Part shown: positions 17,941 to 25,930 of the stretch, one piece after another
Layout of the letters: the number at the start of each line of letters is the position of its first letter
Numbering within the stretch: position 1 is the stretch's first letter
Assembly (NCBI GenBank): GCA_002737115.1
Contig: NSHR01000033.1
Coordinates: 1-41,920, forward strand
Reading direction: 5' to 3'
From: Gemmatimonadota bacterium
GTDB lineage: Bacteria > Gemmatimonadota > Gemmatimonadetes > Gemmatimonadales > Gemmatimonadaceae
DNA: 41,920 nucleotides
Translations under genes and position numbers: made by a program
Notes under the pieces: model-generated
What the model saw: only the letters and a program-made list of their open reading frames with translations
Told to the model about the DNA's origin: nothing
The model's database searches: none

Positions 17941-18120
17941 CAATTGATTTCAGAGCGCAGGACACGGAAACCGGTTTAATACCGGTGCGGCCCCGCCACT
18001 GTAACGGGATCTGCCCCACGAGTGCCAACTCGCGAGGCAGCAGCGACACTCACGATGCCACTGACCTTCGGGTCGGGAAGGCGAGTGGAGCGACCCGGAG
18101 CCAGGAGACGACCCGCGCTC
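17941..18120 (+). promoter_or_regulatory. Cobalamin (AdoCbl-type) riboswitch
   Basis: Binds a B12 coenzyme in the nascent mRNA and lowers expression of uptake genes. The conserved elements are in order. GGAAACCGG with a mirrored CCGGTGCGG lies at about 17966-17990. The B12-box core CCCGCCACTGTAACGGG is at 17992-18008. The near-invariant GCCAGGAGACGACCC is at about 18099-18113. A variable arm lies between them. Placement directly before btuF agrees with the motif. The outer boundaries are approximate. A strong intrinsic terminator begins 80 nt downstream, suggesting a transcriptional readout. Confidence 0.95.
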
Positions 18121-18199
18121 ATTCTCGGACGAAGACCCTCGAGGGGGGGCTCGCGCCACGTGTCGTCGTTGCTTGCCATACGACGTGCACGCGTGCTCG

Positions 18200-18231
18200 G
18201 GCGCCTTCTCGTGGGAGAGGACGCCTTTTTT
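18200..18231 (+). terminator. Intrinsic terminator between riboswitch and btuF, overlapping its SD
   Basis: An 11-pair stem (18200-18210 with 18215-18225; one C-A mismatch, one G-T) closes a GTGG loop and is followed directly by six T (18226-18231). The 3' arm contains GGAGAGG, the best Shine-Dalgarno for the TTG at 18230-18232, and the T run includes that codon. The hairpin could therefore both terminate transcription and hide the ribosome-binding site. Confidence 0.85.
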
Positions 18232-19171
18232 GTATCCTCACCCACGATTGGTACGTCGTGCGCTGCTGGTCCTGTTGCCATGTCTGGCCGCGGTGGCGTG
18301 CGCGCGTGCGGATACCGGTGCGTCGAAAACGCGCGACACCGTTTCGGTTGTTGCGGTGGCGGACACCGACGATTTCGGTGCGACGTTGCCCACCGACGCG
18401 CGTTTCGCCGCGCGTATCGTGTCGCTCAATCCCGCCGCCACCGAAGCGATCTTCACCATCGGTGCGGACTCGCTGCTCGTGGGTCGCTCGCGCTGGGATG
18501 AATATCCGAAAGCGGTCAGCCGCATCCCGGCGCTTGGTGATGGGATTCGCCCCAACATCGAAGCCGTGCTGGCGGCGCGGCCCACGCTCGTGGTGCTCTA
18601 CGCGACCGCCGAAAATCGCGCCGCCGCCGACGCCTTGGCCCGCGCCGGCGTACGCACGATCGCCCTGCGTGTCGATCGCATCGCGCAGTTCCATCGCCTG
18701 CTCGCGACACTCGGGCGCGCCCTCGGCGCCGAGGCCAACGCCCGTGTCGTGAGTGACTCGGTGCAGTCCACGCTCGATCGGGTGCGTTCCCTCACCGCGT
18801 CGCGGCCGCAACCGCGCGTCGTGTGGCCGGCCTGGGAATCGCCGCTGCTCGTGATCGGTGGCGGGAGCTATATCGACGAACTTCTCACGATCGCCGGCGC
18901 GAAAAATGTCTTTCATGACATGGACGCGCCGTCGCCGCCCGTCTCGATCGAAGAAATCGCGAAGCGCGATCCCGACCTCGTGATCACCGGGGCATCACGG
19001 GGGGCCAAGCTGTCCGCCAATCCCTCGTGGCAGGCGATCCGCGCGGTGCGTGAGACGCGATTCATTGTACAGGATCCGTCCGTCACTGGTCGGCCATCGG
19101 CGGTGCTGGGAATGGCCGCCGTGCAGCTCGCCCGCGCGTTGCATCCCGAACTGCGCGATTCGCTACCGTGA
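18230..19171 (+). CDS. btuF: Cobalamin ABC transporter substrate-binding lipoprotein
   Basis: Periplasmic class III binding protein delivering B12 to BtuCD. From TTG 18230 it has 313 residues. It begins with two Arg, a hydrophobic LLVLLPCLAAVAC and a lipobox cysteine at C24, so it is probably membrane-anchored. The family blocks are RIVSLNPAATEAIFTIGADSLLVGRS, ALGDGIRPNIEAVLAARPTLVV and, in the second lobe, WPAWESPLLVIGGGSYIDELLTIAGAKNV. TTG 18230 is chosen because GGGAGAGG lies 9 nt upstream; TTG 18248 and TTG 18173 are alternatives. The cobalamin riboswitch upstream fixes the substrate class. Its stop overlaps btuC by 4 nt. Confidence 0.92.
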   Translation: MYPHPRLVRRALLVLLPCLAAVACARADTGASKTRDTVSVVAVADTDDFGATLPTDARFAARIVSLNPAATEAIFTIGADSLLVGRSRWDEYPKAVSRIPALGDGIRPNIEAVLAARPTLVVLYATAENRAAADALARAGVRTIALRVDRIAQFHRLLATLGRALGAEANARVVSDSVQSTLDRVRSLTASRPQPRVVWPAWESPLLVIGGGSYIDELLTIAGAKNVFHDMDAPSPPVSIEEIAKRDPDLVITGASRGAKLSANPSWQAIRAVRETRFIVQDPSVTGRPSAVLGMAAVQLARALHPELRDSLP

Positions 19172-20187
19172 ACGACACATCGCCTTACGGCACCCGACAC
19201 GCGATCCCCTCGTCATGGCTGGCCTGGGGCATCGGTGCGCTGTTGCTGGTCGTCGTGATCGGGCTCGGACTCTCCATCGGCGCCGTGCCGATCGCGATGC
19301 GTGACATCGTCGATGCGCTCCGCGGCATCGGTGATCCGTCCACGATCGCGATCGTGCGCGACCTGCGGGCACCACGCGTGCTGCTCGCCGCGCTGGTCGG
19401 CGCCGGTCTCGCCAGTAGTGGTGGCGCACTCCAGGGCACGCTGCGCAATCCCTTGGCGGAACCGTATCTGCTCGGCGTCTCCGGCGGCGCCGCCGTTGGT
19501 GCGGTGACCGCAATGGCGCTCGGCGTGGAGCAACCGGCGCTCGTCACGGCCTGCGCCTTTGCCGGAGCGGCTATCGCCACGGTCGTGGTCACCGCCATCG
19601 CGCGCGTCGTCGGCGGCAGCGCGGATACCAAGCTGCTGCTCATGGCCGGCGTTGTGGTCGGAGCCTTCGCCAACGCGGCGATTCTCGTGGCACTCGCGGA
19701 CGCGCCGCCCGAGCGCCTTCGGGGCGCCCTCTTTTGGATGATGGGATCGGCGGCCGATGCCACGTGGCCGGCGGTCGCGCGCTGCGCCGGCGCACTCCTG
19801 CTGCTTGGCGGTGTCCTCGTCTGGCGCGCGCGCGATCTCGATGTCCTGTCACTCGGCGATGAACCCGCGGCGGCACTCGGCGTGAACGTCGACCGGGTGT
19901 CGCGTCAGCTGTTTCTCGTGGCATCGTGGCTCGCCGCGGCAACCGTGGCGGCCGCCGGGTTGATCGGCTTCGTCGGCTTGGTCGTGCCGAACATCGCGCG
20001 CGCGCTCGGTGCTCGGCAACATCGGCCGATGCTGCTCATGAGTGCGCTCTACGGCGCCGTGTTGCTCGTCGCCGCGGATCTGCTGGCGCGCACGGTGCGC
20101 GCTCCCGCCGACCTGCCACTCGGTGCGGTCACCGCGCTAGTGGGCGTGCCGTTTTTCCTGCTCCGTCTCCGCCGGTTAGCCGCATGA
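19168..20187 (+). CDS. btuC: Cobalamin ABC transporter permease (FecCD/BtuC family)
   Basis: Inner-membrane permease of a type II importer, 339 residues with roughly ten hydrophobic helices. Family markers are DLRAPRVLLAALVGAGLASSGGALQGTLRNPLAEPYLLGVSGGAA near residues 65-110, where FecCD proteins have RLPR...GA.LA.sG...Q...rNPLA.P..LG. GFVGLVVPNIARAL near 266-280 is the coupling-helix region contacting the ATPase. The GTG start overlaps btuF by 4 nt and the stop overlaps btuD by 4 nt. BtuC is preferred over an iron-siderophore permease only because of the riboswitch. Confidence 0.93.
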   Translation: MNDTSPYGTRHAIPSSWLAWGIGALLLVVVIGLGLSIGAVPIAMRDIVDALRGIGDPSTIAIVRDLRAPRVLLAALVGAGLASSGGALQGTLRNPLAEPYLLGVSGGAAVGAVTAMALGVEQPALVTACAFAGAAIATVVVTAIARVVGGSADTKLLLMAGVVVGAFANAAILVALADAPPERLRGALFWMMGSAADATWPAVARCAGALLLLGGVLVWRARDLDVLSLGDEPAAALGVNVDRVSRQLFLVASWLAAATVAAAGLIGFVGLVVPNIARALGARQHRPMLLMSALYGAVLLVAADLLARTVRAPADLPLGAVTALVGVPFFLLRLRRLAA

Positions 20188-21026
20188 GCGGAGCGACGCA
20201 CGCACGAGAGCGGGGATCACCCCTCACGTTCGACAACGTGAGCGTACGCTACGCCGGTCGCCCAACACTGGCGCTCGATCACGTGTCGGTCGTGGCTGAA
20301 CCGGGGAAGATGACGGCCGTCGTTGGGCCGAACGGCAGCGGCAAGAGCACGCTGGTGCGCACGCTATTGCGCCGCGTGGCGCTGCAATCCGGTCGTGTAA
20401 CGGTGGGCGGTGTCGATGTGGGCTCGCTCGATGCGCGTGAGGTCGCTCGGCGGATCGCGATCGTGCCGCAGCGCGAGGAGCCGGTGTTGCCGCTGCGCGT
20501 CGAGGAATTCGTGGCGCTGGGCCGACACGCGCGCCGGAGTGCGTTCGGCGGCATGAGTGCCGACGATCACGCGGCGGTCGAGAGCGCCGTCGCTCGCGCG
20601 GGGATCGCCGAGGCCATCGGGCGACGAACCGACACCCTCTCCGGCGGTGAGTGGCAGCGGGTGCGCATCGCGCGCGCGCTGGCGCAAGCGGCGCCGGTAC
20701 TCGTGCTCGACGAACCCACCACCTTCCTTGACATCGCGCATGAGATGGCCGTGTTCGAGCTGCTCGATGGGCTCGCCCAGCAGGGACAGACGGTCTTGCT
20801 CGTCAGCCATCAGCTTAATCTGGTGGCGCGCTTCGCGGCGCATATCGTGCTGCTGCATCGCGGAACTGTCGCGGCGGCCGGAGATGCCGATGCCGTCATG
20901 CGTGGAGAGATTCTCGAACGTGTGTACGAATGGCCGCTCGTCGTCACACGCGATCCCGCCGTGGGCGCCCCGGCGCTGCTTCCGCTGCGTGGTAGCGGTC
21001 GTCAGCGCGACCGTCCGTCGTCGTGA
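20184..21026 (+). CDS. btuD: Cobalamin ABC transporter ATP-binding protein
   Basis: Energises BtuC. The protein has 280 residues. Walker A is GPNGSGKST at 48-56, the Q-loop lies in IVPQREE, the ABC signature LSGGEWQR starts at 152, Walker B is VLVLDEPTT, and the switch His is in LVSHQLNL. All nucleotide-binding motifs are intact. The ATG at 20184 is inside an ATGA overlap with btuC; the open frame runs further upstream but the motif spacing supports this start. The C-terminal 35 residues after YEWPLVVTRD are Arg/Pro-rich and variable. Confidence 0.95.
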   Translation: MSGATHARERGSPLTFDNVSVRYAGRPTLALDHVSVVAEPGKMTAVVGPNGSGKSTLVRTLLRRVALQSGRVTVGGVDVGSLDAREVARRIAIVPQREEPVLPLRVEEFVALGRHARRSAFGGMSADDHAAVESAVARAGIAEAIGRRTDTLSGGEWQRVRIARALAQAAPVLVLDEPTTFLDIAHEMAVFELLDGLAQQGQTVLLVSHQLNLVARFAAHIVLLHRGTVAAAGDADAVMRGEILERVYEWPLVVTRDPAVGAPALLPLRGSGRQRDRPSS

Positions 21027-23179
21027 GCATCGCGGCGCTCCTGCTGGTCAGTCTGATCGCGCAGCTGAATCAACCGCCCCGCGATGCCACGACCGTCTGC
21101 GTGATCGATGCACGAACGCGCGCGCCGGTAGTCGGCGCCGAGCTCACGGTGCGGCCCACTGCCGCTATGCTTCCGCAATCGTCGGCCCCGTCGCGCCGGC
21201 TGGAAAGCACGTGTGCCGTCGTTCGCATAGCCCGCACGGACAGCGTGTACGTCACCCGCGCCGGGTACACATCGCGCGTCGTCACTGGTGCGCAGGCTCT
21301 TGATGACGTACGCCTGAATGGGGATACCCTCTGGCTGTCGCTGCTGCCGCGCGATGCCACGAGCGCGGAGCGTGCCGCCCAACAACTGGCCCCACTGCGC
21401 GTGACCGCGTCCGCTGACATGTCAGGCACAGAGCGCACCGCCGGTCGCACCAGTGCCACCCTGACAATGGGCGACGTCCGCACGGCTGGTGCGTCCACGG
21501 TCAATGCGCTGCTCGCGCTCTTGCCATTCACCAACGTGCGCACAGCCCGTGGCGAAACCGGCCTCTCTCTCCGCGGTGCACGTCGCGAACAGGTCGCCAT
21601 CACACTCGACGGGATGCCGCTCAACGATCCCGCCACGGGCATCGCCGACATCTCCGATATTCCGCTGGCGGGGCTGCAGTCGGTCACTGTCGCCCTTGGC
21701 GCCGATCCGGTCGGCACCGGTGCCGGTGCCACGGGTGGCGTACTGGCGCTCACCTCATCCGCGCAGCGCCTCGCGTCGATACGCCTCGGCTCTTTCGGAC
21801 AGCAGACGGTGGAAGGCGCGTGGCACGCGTCCTCTGCCGGAGCGCTCTGGACGGCCAGCGCCGCGTGGCGAACGGCGACTAACGATTTTGCCTTCGTGAA
21901 CGATGCCGGCGAAGCGCCGCAACGTGAAGCGCGCATCAACAACGACGAACAGCGCGCGACCATGTCGCTCGGCGTCATTGGGAGTCGTGCGCAGCTATCG
22001 GTGCTCGGTTCGACCAGCGAGCGCGGCATGGTCGGTCCCGCCAACGTGCGCACCTACGACGCCGACCGCTCTCACACCAATCGCCTGCTGGTGCGTGCCC
22101 AGAGCTCCGTGCGCGGCACCACGCTGTGGTCCGGCGTTCGTCGCATGCAACTGCGCTACGTCGATCCCACCCGTCCTTCGCTCGATTCACGCGCCGTGGC
22201 GTGGGCCGCCGATGCCGAATGGCGCGGTGCGGTGCATAACGTGGCGTGGCGCATGGGTGTCGGTGCGGATCACCTCACCGCGACCGGTGGTATTACGCAG
22301 CGACGCCGTCGTGGGTTCGTCGGTGTGCAGCGCGCATGGCGTGCACGAAACGACGAGCGGTGGAGCGTTGATGCTGGAGCTCGCACAGATCTCATCGAGA
22401 GCTACGGGCTCTTGCCCACCGCCTCGATCGGCGCGGAACGCCGCATCGCGCATGTTGGCGGGCGAGGGCATCTGGTGGCGTTCGCCCGCGCCGCCCAGGC
22501 GGTGCGTGTCCCCACGCTGTACGATCTGTACTTCTCGTCGCCACAGCGACTGTTCGTGCGTGCGCTCTCGCCCGAGCGGGTTGATCTCGATGTCAGCAGT
22601 GGCGTGCGTGTGGTCGCCGGCGCCGCGCGTCGCCGCGCCAGCCTCGAGGGCGCACTCGTCGCGCGCAACACACGCGACGCGATCGTCTGGTTCCCCGGCA
22701 ACTTCGGCTGGAGTCCCGCCAACGTTGGCGTGGAGCGGCTCCGCGGCGTTGAGTCGCGCGCGGAAATCGTCGCAGGCATGGCGTCACTCTCGGCGTGGGT
22801 CACCGCATACGACGCCATGCTCAGCACCGGCGGCCTCCACATTCCCACGCCGTATGTGCCCCGCCTCGCCGGTGGGGCACAGCTGCAGCTGCACACACCC
22901 GCGCAACACGCCACCGTCGTGTGGCGCGGCATGGGCGCCCGGCCGTACACGGCCGGCCCACGCAACCCCGATTTCGAATTGGCTGCGCTGTCGCTCGTCG
23001 ACCTCACCGTCGCGCAACAGCTGCGCGCGCTGCCGTACTGGCCGTGGCCCCGTCTCGACGCCTTGGTCGCGTTCTCCCTTGAGAATGCCGCCGATGCCTC
23101 GTGGCAGTCGGTTCGCGGTTTCCCGTCGCCCGGGCGCTCCTGGGCGATGTCGTTCACTCTGCAACGCTCTTCTCAATGA
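21023..23179 (+). CDS. btuB: TonB-dependent outer-membrane receptor, probable cobalamin transporter
   Basis: Outer-membrane active transporter, 718 residues. A short signal sequence (AALLLVSLIAQ) precedes a beta-sandwich-like pre-domain of about 100 residues (VCVIDARTRAPVVGAELTVRP). The plug domain follows, with LRVTASAD as a TonB-box-like start, then SLRGARREQVAITLDGMPLNDPATGIADISDIPLAGLQSVTVALGADP and GAGATGGVLALTS. The remaining 480 residues are barrel. The C-terminus FTLQRSSQ is less typical than a terminal Phe. The substrate is inferred from the operon: riboswitch, btuFCD immediately upstream, 4-nt overlaps on both sides. Confidence 0.85.
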   Translation: MSIAALLLVSLIAQLNQPPRDATTVCVIDARTRAPVVGAELTVRPTAAMLPQSSAPSRRLESTCAVVRIARTDSVYVTRAGYTSRVVTGAQALDDVRLNGDTLWLSLLPRDATSAERAAQQLAPLRVTASADMSGTERTAGRTSATLTMGDVRTAGASTVNALLALLPFTNVRTARGETGLSLRGARREQVAITLDGMPLNDPATGIADISDIPLAGLQSVTVALGADPVGTGAGATGGVLALTSSAQRLASIRLGSFGQQTVEGAWHASSAGALWTASAAWRTATNDFAFVNDAGEAPQREARINNDEQRATMSLGVIGSRAQLSVLGSTSERGMVGPANVRTYDADRSHTNRLLVRAQSSVRGTTLWSGVRRMQLRYVDPTRPSLDSRAVAWAADAEWRGAVHNVAWRMGVGADHLTATGGITQRRRRGFVGVQRAWRARNDERWSVDAGARTDLIESYGLLPTASIGAERRIAHVGGRGHLVAFARAAQAVRVPTLYDLYFSSPQRLFVRALSPERVDLDVSSGVRVVAGAARRRASLEGALVARNTRDAIVWFPGNFGWSPANVGVERLRGVESRAEIVAGMASLSAWVTAYDAMLSTGGLHIPTPYVPRLAGGAQLQLHTPAQHATVVWRGMGARPYTAGPRNPDFELAALSLVDLTVAQQLRALPYWPWPRLDALVAFSLENAADASWQSVRGFPSPGRSWAMSFTLQRSSQ

Positions 23180-24336
23180 TCCCGCACGTCCGCTCTCGCT
23201 CCACCGTTGGCCGTCGCGCATTCGCGCTCACCACCGCCGCACTGCTCACGTCGCTCGCCGCCTGTGGCGACGATGGCATCAGCAACAGCACGCCGCAGCC
23301 GCCACGCGGCATCATTGTGCTCGACGGCTTTATCCAGCCTGGCCTCACGTTCCTTGGGGACACGGGCAGCGCCAGCACGAAGCTCACGCTCGCGCCGGCC
23401 ACCGAGTTCGACGCTGGTGGATTCACGCTGTTGCGCGATACGGTGCTCGCCGTATCGAGCCGTGGTGCTGGTGATCTGTTGTACGTCACCGATGTACGCA
23501 CCTCCACCACGCGTCGCATTCAGCTCCCGACGCGCAGCAATCCGTCGCGCGCCCGACTCCTCACCGGCACCGGCGGGCAGACGCTCATCGGTGCCGCTCT
23601 GCGCGACTCGTCGAGCGTGGCGTTGGTGTCCTTCGCCGGCACCGGTACCGCCACCAGCACGCGGATCACGAACGCTGGCACGTGCCCGACCGATCTCTTT
23701 CAGTTCGATAACGCCACCTGGATCGTCGATGCCAACGCCAACTGCAAAGTGAATTACGCCGTGCAGGGCGATGTCCGTCTCATTCGTGTGCCAAACACCG
23801 GCACCGCGCGCGACACCATCGTGCTGCCGGGACTGCGTGGTTCGGGCGCCTCGGCGCTGCTCGACGGCGACGTGGCGTACATCAGCGCCGGTGGTGATGC
23901 CAGCTTCGCATCCTTCCCCTACACGCTGATCGCCACGGGTGGCATCACGAAGGTCGACCTGCGCGGCAAGCGCGTGCTCACCAGCAAGCGGATGCCGGCC
24001 AACAGTTACGGCGCCGGCACGAAACTCGGCCTCGATGGGTTCCTCTACATCTCGTTCTATCAGGATCTCGCCTCCTTCACCAATCGGATCATCAAGGTGC
24101 GCACGGCCGATCTGAGCTTTGTCACGTCGGCCACCGCCGACTGGCTCCTGCTCACCGGCGCCACCGGCACCGCCGTCACCTGCGGCAGCGCGCAGGCCGA
24201 TGCCCTCGGCCGGCTGCACTGCATCCAGAACGGCACCGGGTCGGTGACCTCGCTGCTCGTGTTCAGCCCGGCCGGTACCGAGGTCCGTCGCGTGGCCGCC
24301 AATCAGGGCGGTGTGGACATGGCCCTCCGTCCGTAA
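23176..24336 (+). CDS. Lipoprotein with propeller-like repeats, last gene of the B12 operon
   Basis: A 386-residue predicted lipoprotein: MIPHVRSRSTVGRR, a hydrophobic stretch, lipobox LAAC with C30, then DDG. The mature part has recurring short beta-strand units of the type LLYVTDVRTSTTRRIQLP, LIRVPNTGTARDTIVLPG, ITKVDLRGKRVLTSKRMP and LGLDGFLYISFYQDL, as in YncE/SMP-30-like beta-propellers. Four Cys in two near-sequence pairs (PTDL/NANC and VTC/LHC regions) could form disulfides. The ATG overlaps the TonB receptor stop by 4 nt, placing it under the cobalamin riboswitch. By position it resembles Bacteroides BtuG, the surface propeller lipoprotein that captures B12. No sequence-level homology could be tested. 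Confidence 0.75.
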   Translation: MIPHVRSRSTVGRRAFALTTAALLTSLAACGDDGISNSTPQPPRGIIVLDGFIQPGLTFLGDTGSASTKLTLAPATEFDAGGFTLLRDTVLAVSSRGAGDLLYVTDVRTSTTRRIQLPTRSNPSRARLLTGTGGQTLIGAALRDSSSVALVSFAGTGTATSTRITNAGTCPTDLFQFDNATWIVDANANCKVNYAVQGDVRLIRVPNTGTARDTIVLPGLRGSGASALLDGDVAYISAGGDASFASFPYTLIATGGITKVDLRGKRVLTSKRMPANSYGAGTKLGLDGFLYISFYQDLASFTNRIIKVRTADLSFVTSATADWLLLTGATGTAVTCGSAQADALGRLHCIQNGTGSVTSLLVFSPAGTEVRRVAANQGGVDMALRP

Positions 24337-24366
24337 GGGCCGTCGGCGGGGAGCCTGCCCAGTCGC

Positions 24367-24381
24367 TAAGCTCCACCCATG
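24367..24381 (+). promoter_or_regulatory. Possible -10 box immediately upstream of recO
   Basis: TAAGCT (24367-24372) ends 6 nt before the recO ATG and no Shine-Dalgarno is visible. This is the spacing expected for a leaderless transcript. There is no recognisable -35 box at 17 bp, so confidence is low. Confidence 0.3.
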
Positions 24382-25128
24382 TCTCTGATCACCACCGACG
24401 CGATCGTGCTGCACGTCGTGCCGTATCTCGAGTCGTCGCGCATCCTGCGGCTGGCGACCCGCGAGGCTGGCGTGCTGTCGGTGGTGGCCCGTGGTGCTCG
24501 CTCGTCGAAGAAACGGTTCGGCAGTGGCGTGGACCTCTTTGCGGAAGGGCAGGCGCAGATTCAGGTCAAACCGGGGCGTGACCTCCATGCCCTCACCGCG
24601 TTCGATGTCACCCGCTCGCGGGTGGGGTTGGCCGCCGATCTGGGTCGGTTCACCGCCGCGAGCGCCCTCGTGGAGTGCGTGATGCGCGTGGTTCATGACG
24701 AGGCCGCGCCCCGGGTATATCTCGGCGTCGCCGCGGGGCTGGACACCATCGCCGAGGCCGCCGAAGGCGATACCGTGGCCCTGACCCTCGGCGTCTTCTG
24801 GCGGCTCGTCAGCGAGGTCGGCTTCATGCCGAGCCTCGATCGGTGCGCAGAGTGCCAGGCCGAGATCCCCATCGAAGCGGACGCGCGCTTCAGTCACGTC
24901 TCCGGCGGCGTCCTCTGCCCATTGTGTGCCAAAATGGCGCCCGCCAGCCGGCGACTCCCTGCCGCCGCTCGCGCGGTCATTGCCGCGTGGATCCGGGGCG
25001 ATCAGCCCAACGTCGAGCCAGCCGATTGCCGCGCCCACCAGCGGCTGTTGCGCGAGTTCCTTACCCAGCACCTCCCGGACAGTCGCGACCTCCGCGCCTT
25101 TGGGGTGTGGGAGCAGGGGCGGTGGTGA
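24379..25128 (+). CDS. recO: DNA repair protein RecO
   Basis: Recombination mediator that helps load RecA on SSB-coated DNA and anneals strands, acting with RecR. The protein has 249 residues. The N-terminal OB-fold has TTDAIVLHVVPYLESSRILRLATREAGVLSVVARGAR, strongly typical of RecO. The C-terminal part carries a four-cysteine zinc site: C156, C159 (RCAECQ) and C180, C183 (LCPLCAK). It follows the B12 operon by 42 nt and is probably separately expressed. Confidence 0.95.
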   Translation: MSLITTDAIVLHVVPYLESSRILRLATREAGVLSVVARGARSSKKRFGSGVDLFAEGQAQIQVKPGRDLHALTAFDVTRSRVGLAADLGRFTAASALVECVMRVVHDEAAPRVYLGVAAGLDTIAEAAEGDTVALTLGVFWRLVSEVGFMPSLDRCAECQAEIPIEADARFSHVSGGVLCPLCAKMAPASRRLPAAARAVIAAWIRGDQPNVEPADCRAHQRLLREFLTQHLPDSRDLRAFGVWEQGRW

Positions 25129-25169
25129 GGCGATGGTGAGGCAGCCCTGAGCGACCTGGGCGCTGTTGC

Positions 25170-25198
25170 TTGACGGCCCCCGCTCTGCGTCCTACCTT
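25170..25198 (+). promoter_or_regulatory. Promoter of the small exported FlgD/T9SS-domain protein
   Basis: TTGACG (25170-25175), 17-bp spacer, TACCTT (25193-25198), a good housekeeping-type promoter in a GC-rich genome. The transcript would start near 25205, leaving an 80-nt leader. The same -10 hexamer occurs in the promoter at 38595-38623. Confidence 0.7.
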
Positions 25199-25285
25199 TC
25201 GGAACGCCTGATTCCCAGGTGTGAAATCCACCTTTTACTTGGAGACTTCGACTCGCAAACCTGATTCGTCAGTCGGAGAAGCAAC

Positions 25286-25732
25286 ATGAAACGTGTGTGG
25301 GGAGCACTGGGTCTTGTGCTCGCTCTCAGCGTGATCATGCCACGGGTCGCGGCCGCGCAGGATAGTAAGCAACGCCGCATGGGAGCGACGCTCGGACAAA
25401 ATTATCCGAATCCGTTCAATCCTGAGACTCGCATCCCGTTCAGTGTGGGTGATGCACCCAACTGCACCGAGCCTGGCCGGCAGTACCGCGTCAATTTGAA
25501 GGTCTACAACATGATTATGCAGGTTGTAGCGACGCCGGTGTTGCAGGGCGGAACCGGAGGGGTGGCCGGAGGTCAACCGCTAGAAAAAGTGTCTGTCCAG
25601 TGCGGCGACTATGTCGCCTATTGGGATGGCAAGGTCCAAGCAACCGGGCGGGAGGCCGCTTCGGGCGTATATCTGTACCGCCTTGAAGTGGATGGCGTGC
25701 CGCTGGTAAAAAAGATGATCGTGGTCAAGTAA
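25286..25732 (+). CDS. Small exported protein consisting of a FlgD-Ig/T9SS-type C-terminal domain
   Basis: A 148-residue protein. Signal peptide MKRVWGALGLVLALSVIMPRVAAAQ is followed almost at once by LGQNYPNPFNPETRIPF (36-52). That is the hallmark opening of the FlgD-like Ig / type IX sorting domain usually found at the C-terminus of large secreted proteins. Domain features continue with VNLKVYNMIMQVV (69-81), YWDGK (112-116), SGVYLYRLEVDG (126-137) and KKMIVVK at the end. C60 and C106 could form a disulfide. No passenger domain is present. It has its own promoter and terminator, so it looks monocistronic. Role unknown: envelope structural protein or a degenerate sorting domain are both possible. 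Confidence 0.8.
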   Translation: MKRVWGALGLVLALSVIMPRVAAAQDSKQRRMGATLGQNYPNPFNPETRIPFSVGDAPNCTEPGRQYRVNLKVYNMIMQVVATPVLQGGTGGVAGGQPLEKVSVQCGDYVAYWDGKVQATGREAASGVYLYRLEVDGVPLVKKMIVVK

Positions 25733-25780
25733 AGCTGTACGTACGCGAGCACCACGAGACCCCAAACGAAGAATCACGAT

Positions 25781-25815
25781 GGCGCGCCGGGTGGACGGAC
25801 CCGGCGCGCCGTTTT
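25781..25815 (+). terminator. Intrinsic terminator after the small exported protein
   Basis: A perfect 12-bp stem (25781-25792 with 25799-25810), 6-nt loop, then GTTTT. Found 48 nt after the stop; strong and simple. Confidence 0.85.
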
Positions 25816-25930
25816 GTATTCACGATCTGCTCGGCCACCGACGGTCGCGGTATCCCGCTCGAAACTCACGGCGCGTGTCTGCAGTATTGGCAGCAGAAGT
25901 GCGGCACCCTGATTGCCTCTCCAGGACACT

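Noticed and set aside
23173-25071. 632-codon minus-strand open frame opposite the propeller lipoprotein and recO
   Set aside because: Covers two better-supported plus-strand genes and the intergenic region; composition typical of a shadow frame.
25816-25930. Heat-shock control of clpB: CIRCE, or a sigma-54-like GG-N10-GC element near 25889
   Set aside because: No TTAGCACTC-type inverted repeat is present. The GG-N10-GC spacing in TTGGCAGCAGAAGTGCGG matches only part of the sigma-54 consensus and is likely chance; no activator sites are seen.
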